A stretch of DNA of 64,000 nt from Lates calcarifer (lineage: Eukaryota > Chordata > Actinopteri > Centropomidae). The notes beneath the pieces are model-generated. The model saw nothing but the letters and a program-made list of their open reading frames with translations, did not search any database and was not told the DNA's origin. A program made the position numbers and the translations under genes. This document shows positions 60,320-64,000 of the stretch, piece by piece. How positions within the stretch are numbered: position 1 is the first letter of the stretch; every line of letters starts with the position of its first letter. The stretch is taken from assembly GCF_001640805.2 (NCBI RefSeq), contig NC_066838.1, forward strand, positions 14,097,632-14,161,631, written 5' to 3'.

Positions 60320-62094
60320 ATGGCAACTCTCAACTTGCAAGCAACTCTGAGCCACAAGTGAGCTCTTTGGTGCATGAACTGATGCTTAAATGACATTGCA
60401 GCTGCCCAAGAAACATTTAGCAGTGAGGTGTCCACTTATGTTTGAACCCTTGTAATTTGGGCACCATGTGTTAAAGGGCAATGTCTCCATCACACTATTT
60501 TCCATGTTGATGTAAGGAGGGATGCATGATGATGTTGGCATGACATTGGTATCGGCAGATAATAACTTAAAAAGTTAATTGACATCGGCAGACATGAGAA
60601 TTTAGTATATGTTTGGCTTGGTGAAGTGAACTCTGTGCAGACACACACGCAGTCTCATGCACACACACCCCCAACACTTTATGTGTGCTTTACACAATAT
60701 TGCTATTTATCTGATGTAACTGAATCATTGGGAATTGAATTGAATAAAGTTGATATTTGTCCATTCTGGACTGAATTAAGTTGAATTGGACTGGGAGGTC
60801 ACTGCTGATATCCAGCCCCAGAGTGTATATGGGGAGGCCAGAAGGTGTATAGGTGAAAGAAGAACCCTTTTGCATCCACTAATCAGTTGTCCTCTGTAAT
60901 TTATGATTACACACTACAATAGAGAAGGCAGTGTAGTGAGTGATAGCAGGACAGCAATGGAGAGGGGGTGAAAAAGAGAGCAAACTGAGAGTGAGCTGCA
61001 GTAGTTGAGATAAGAGGTAAGCAAACTGAATGAATGGAGACAACAAGAGAATCAAAAATGAAAGAAAGAGAGAGAGACACAAAGGGCTACAGAAACGGGG
61101 AGAAGTACAAGCAAGAGTCATGAAGTTCTTTGAAAAAAAGGCAAACAAATCACAGCCATTTTGAGGGAGAGAGAGAGAGACCGGTCATATGGTATCTGTG
61201 GGTGAGGCCCCTGCCTATTAGGGTGTATTAGCCTGTGGCTGATGTATGGAGTGTTGTCAGGGATATGAGGTTTAGATAGGCCGCAGTCTGGGTTAGATAG
61301 AGTTTGTGTAATGGAATCCAGTCTCATATCACTCGCGATGGGCCAGAGAGGGTGGGGCTAATTCAATTGCCCCCTTCCACACCTCAGAGATTGGTCTGAG
61401 GCTGGGGGATAAAGGATGGACTCTTTTACAGGTGAGTGCACGAGGCAAATCTATCTGTCAATCCAAATGCTGTTTTCATTCTGATAATTTGTGGTCCAGT
61501 ACAGCGTGATCACCATCTTAAAAGAGACAGCAATCGATTTTCATCGTACAAGACCCCCGATTGGCTTGATTTTGATTCAAATAAAATCTTTGCTTTTCAT
61601 AAGGAATTCTATCCCTATTGTACTTGAAGTGCTCCCTATTGTTTCGACCTAAGTATCTTCTTGCAGTTTTTGTCATCTTAAAACAAAGTCAGCTGCAAAC
61701 AAACATTCTTAAAGATCAGTAGCTGTTTTACTTCAGTCTAAACCTGCCAGACAGAGAGAGCAAAGGCTGGGCTGTCTTAGAATAGAAGTGGTCCGGATGA
61801 TGTGTTTATAGTCCTCCAATCTACACCATTATATAGTCTGCTTGTCCCCATCCATAGATATGACCCATAGGAACACACCAGCAGCAGATGTACCAAATCT
61901 TTGTTGCCATGGTAACAGTACTAAAAAACCTTCTCCTAATGTAGACTTTATCTGTACTTAATCAACCAACTTCCTCCGTTGCTTTTGTCATAATTACTTT
62001 GGCCACTAGATGTCGCAAATGATGACTATGGGAATTAAATATGGGAATAATAGTGCACTAGCCAGTCTCTCCTGGAGGACATTCATAGTGTCGT
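60320..62094. other. Non-coding stretch, no gene seen
   Basis: No coding exon is supported. It contains GA-rich runs (61060-61080, 61168-61182) and otherwise unique sequence. Confidence 0.5.
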
Positions 62095-62728
62095 GTAGTT
62101 ATTAGGGGTGGGACGAGATCTCGTGCCACGAGGTCTTGTGATATTAAATTGTGACGATATTTCTCATCAGGTGAGAAGCTGTCTTGCGAGACAGTATCCA
62201 GCTGCAACTAGCATGACCGACAAATTATGGTGCGTTCCAGTTGTACTTGGGAGTCAGAATCCCCACCAACCCCGACATAAGAATTCAAGATGGTTGCTAC
62301 TCACATTATTAGCAGTGAACACTGCTAATTTTACCTTTTATAGCAGTTCTGTCTTATTTGTTTCACATTAAGTCAGTTGTACACATAGTACCGCTCAATT
62401 TTTATCCGTAGGCATGTTGCTATGCTGTTTGTATGTGCAAAATACTAGACTAAGAAAAATGTAGTTGCATTTTATTCATAATGTTTTTATTTTTTATGTT
62501 CCATTTGTGGAAATGAGTTCAGTTAGAAGGTCACACACAGCTTCAGAAGCTAGAAACTCAACAACAACACTACATAAACATTTCACAATGAACCTGTATT
62601 GTTTTGCATTTTGAGACTACCTTTCCCGTTATAAATTTTGTCAAGTTTTCTTAAAAATAGTGTTAAAATCTTGTCTTGTCTCGTGAACCCAAAATCTTGT
62701 GTTGTCTCGTCACACCCCTAGTAGTTAT
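62095..62728. mobile_element. Non-autonomous hAT transposon (618 bp) with perfect 8-bp target duplication
   Basis: The element spans 62103-62720. The left end TAGGGGTGGGACGAGA and the inverted right end TAGGGGTGTGACGAGA match at 15 of 16 positions. The direct 8-bp sequence GTAGTTAT lies immediately outside both ends (62095-62102 and 62721-62728), which is the hallmark of hAT transposition. Subterminal CTCGTG/GTCTTGTG motifs recur near both ends. There is no transposase frame inside, so it is a MITE mobilised in trans. The open frame at 62108-62371 is incidental. Its middle ('gtgcgttccagttgtacttggga') resembles another common fish repeat, so it may be composite. Confidence 0.9.
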
Positions 62729-64000
62729 AGAATAGTTGAATAAAGATTAAAAAAGAAATCTTGAGAGAGAAATTTAAATCCTGCCTCCTTTCTTACCTCC
62801 ACATAGCCGGATAATCGTGATGTGAAGTGCATGCGAATGTCAAGTCACTGATTTTGAAAAATTACAGATATGTTTTAACAAAGCCAACATTGGAACAGCT
62901 TTTTTGCACATATATGAGGCTCTGAAGCAATTCAACTATCCGACAAACACTTCTGAAGAAGCATACTGGACACTTTAAGTTTGCTCTACTAAAAGAAGAT
63001 AAGTGTGTGTTAGTGTGGCAACACCTAAAGCAAAGTTCCACCAGTAACTTTGATGCTTTGATGTATTTTATTAGAATTGCAGTAAGTGGCTAGATTCACA
63101 CCAGTTAGTCTTTTTACAGTCCTGTGACAAATCAATAACAATAGTGCTTTCAAAAGGCAAGTGTTGATGTAAAACAAGATCATAAGCGTTCAGTTAGGGC
63201 GCAGGTATAATTTATGGGACAGAGGGCTTTGACATTTTGTGGTGGAGCAGGAGCTTTTTAGCTTTAGCGTCCAGGGGATGATATTAAGTAGAGCTCAGCT
63301 CGGCTTTGTACAAGCTTCAGGTGTCTGGAGTGAATGAAATAGCAGCCATCTGTTTGATTAAGTCTGATTCTTCATGGGATAAAAACATGCAGGATTAATT
63401 AATCACTGCATTCTATAATCTCTGTTTTATATTATTCTTCATGTTGAACTGGGGTCTGCTTTGGCAGAAAGTGTCTGAGTGGATGGTGGATAAAGAGAGA
63501 ACATTATGTTTGGCTTTTGGTTTAGATGTTGAGCGAAATTGACATAATCTTGCTGGCAACACAAATTGTAATTATTTTTTTTACTCTAATTATGAATGCT
63601 TATAATATGGCAACCAGTTAGTCAGCTTTGGCAATCCAAAGCAGGCTGAGAGCAGCTAAATGTTCATAGTCAGGCTGACTCTGTGCACTGGTAAGCTTTT
63701 ATTGAATTACACAACATCATGGACAAAACAGCTGATGTGTCCTAGTGTGCCCTAAAAAATAGACAGGTCTGTGTTTTCAGAATCAAGAAAAAAGTGGAGG
63801 CAATAGCAAAAAGCTACGTTGGTCACTGATGCAAAGCTCTTTCAAGACGCACTTTGTGAGTGTGAAAACAATTTGGCAGTAGCACACCACTGTGACAGAT
63901 GGATAAACTGGCAAACAGTTGTAGCATGAGCTTCATCTGGTCAGTACTCTTTCATAATCACACTTGTTTCTGAGAATTGGCACGACATACAGCATTTCCG
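62729..64000. other. Non-coding right edge of the window
   Basis: AT-rich unique sequence with no recognised exon, RNA gene or mobile element. A feature could continue beyond the edge. Confidence 0.45.

Noticed and set aside
62108..62371. 87-codon open frame
   Set aside because: It lies inside the non-autonomous hAT element and has no transposase similarity.

Overview
This is vertebrate nuclear DNA, almost certainly from a spiny-rayed (percomorph) teleost. The coding parts are GT-AG spliced genes orthologous to vertebrate ones. The intergenic parts are full of long (GT/CA)n microsatellites, hAT- and Tc1-type transposon relics and fish-style interspersed repeats. There are no operons, CRISPR arrays or prokaryotic features.

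Four protein genes can be rebuilt exon by exon with consistent reading phase. (1) copz1, + strand, 122-4237: nine coding exons, 177 aa, coatomer zeta-1, complete. (2) znf740, - strand, 20394-17902: five coding exons, 250 residues, three zinc fingers; the true first coding exon was not found. A GC-rich promoter and 5' exon lie near 22650-22880, and a 1.9 kb 3' UTR ends at a poly(A) signal at 15995-16000. (3) csad, - strand, 27416-23541: fourteen coding exons, 511 aa, cysteine sulfinate decarboxylase, complete, with the PLP lysine at residue 323. (4) A CARD plus death-domain adaptor of CRADD/RAIDD architecture, - strand, 29247-28388: three coding exons, 225 aa. The last three genes lie head-to-tail on the - strand. 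Csad works in taurine synthesis, COPZ1 in COPI vesicle traffic, the adaptor probably in caspase or death signalling, and ZNF740 is a nuclear DNA-binding protein. They share a neighbourhood (the vertebrate 12q13/HOXC-side synteny block), not a pathway.

Region by region: 1-4.85 kb copz1; 4.85-15.98 kb intergenic, with several interspersed repeats and a tandem 41/42-bp TGACAG array; 15.98-22.9 kb znf740; 23.4-27.5 kb csad; 28.1-29.3 kb the CARD/DD gene, with a broken duplicate of its middle at 31.32-31.46 kb; 31.5-44.3 kb a gene-poor stretch rich in microsatellites with some enhancer-like blocks; 44.2-45.2 kb a probable promoter with one or two non-coding 5' exons of an unidentified + strand gene; 45.2-64 kb no recognisable coding exon (perhaps that gene's large first intron), ending with an intact-looking 618-bp hAT MITE flanked by a perfect 8-bp target duplication.

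I found no convincing new multi-gene system. The observations most worth checking are: the csad exon carrying the catalytic lysine, whose 3' splice site is a (TG)13 microsatellite and whose donor is weak (an arrangement like CFTR exon 9); the partial duplication of the CARD/DD gene between TCTA arrays; the TGACAG tandem array; and the unassigned promoter at 44-45 kb.
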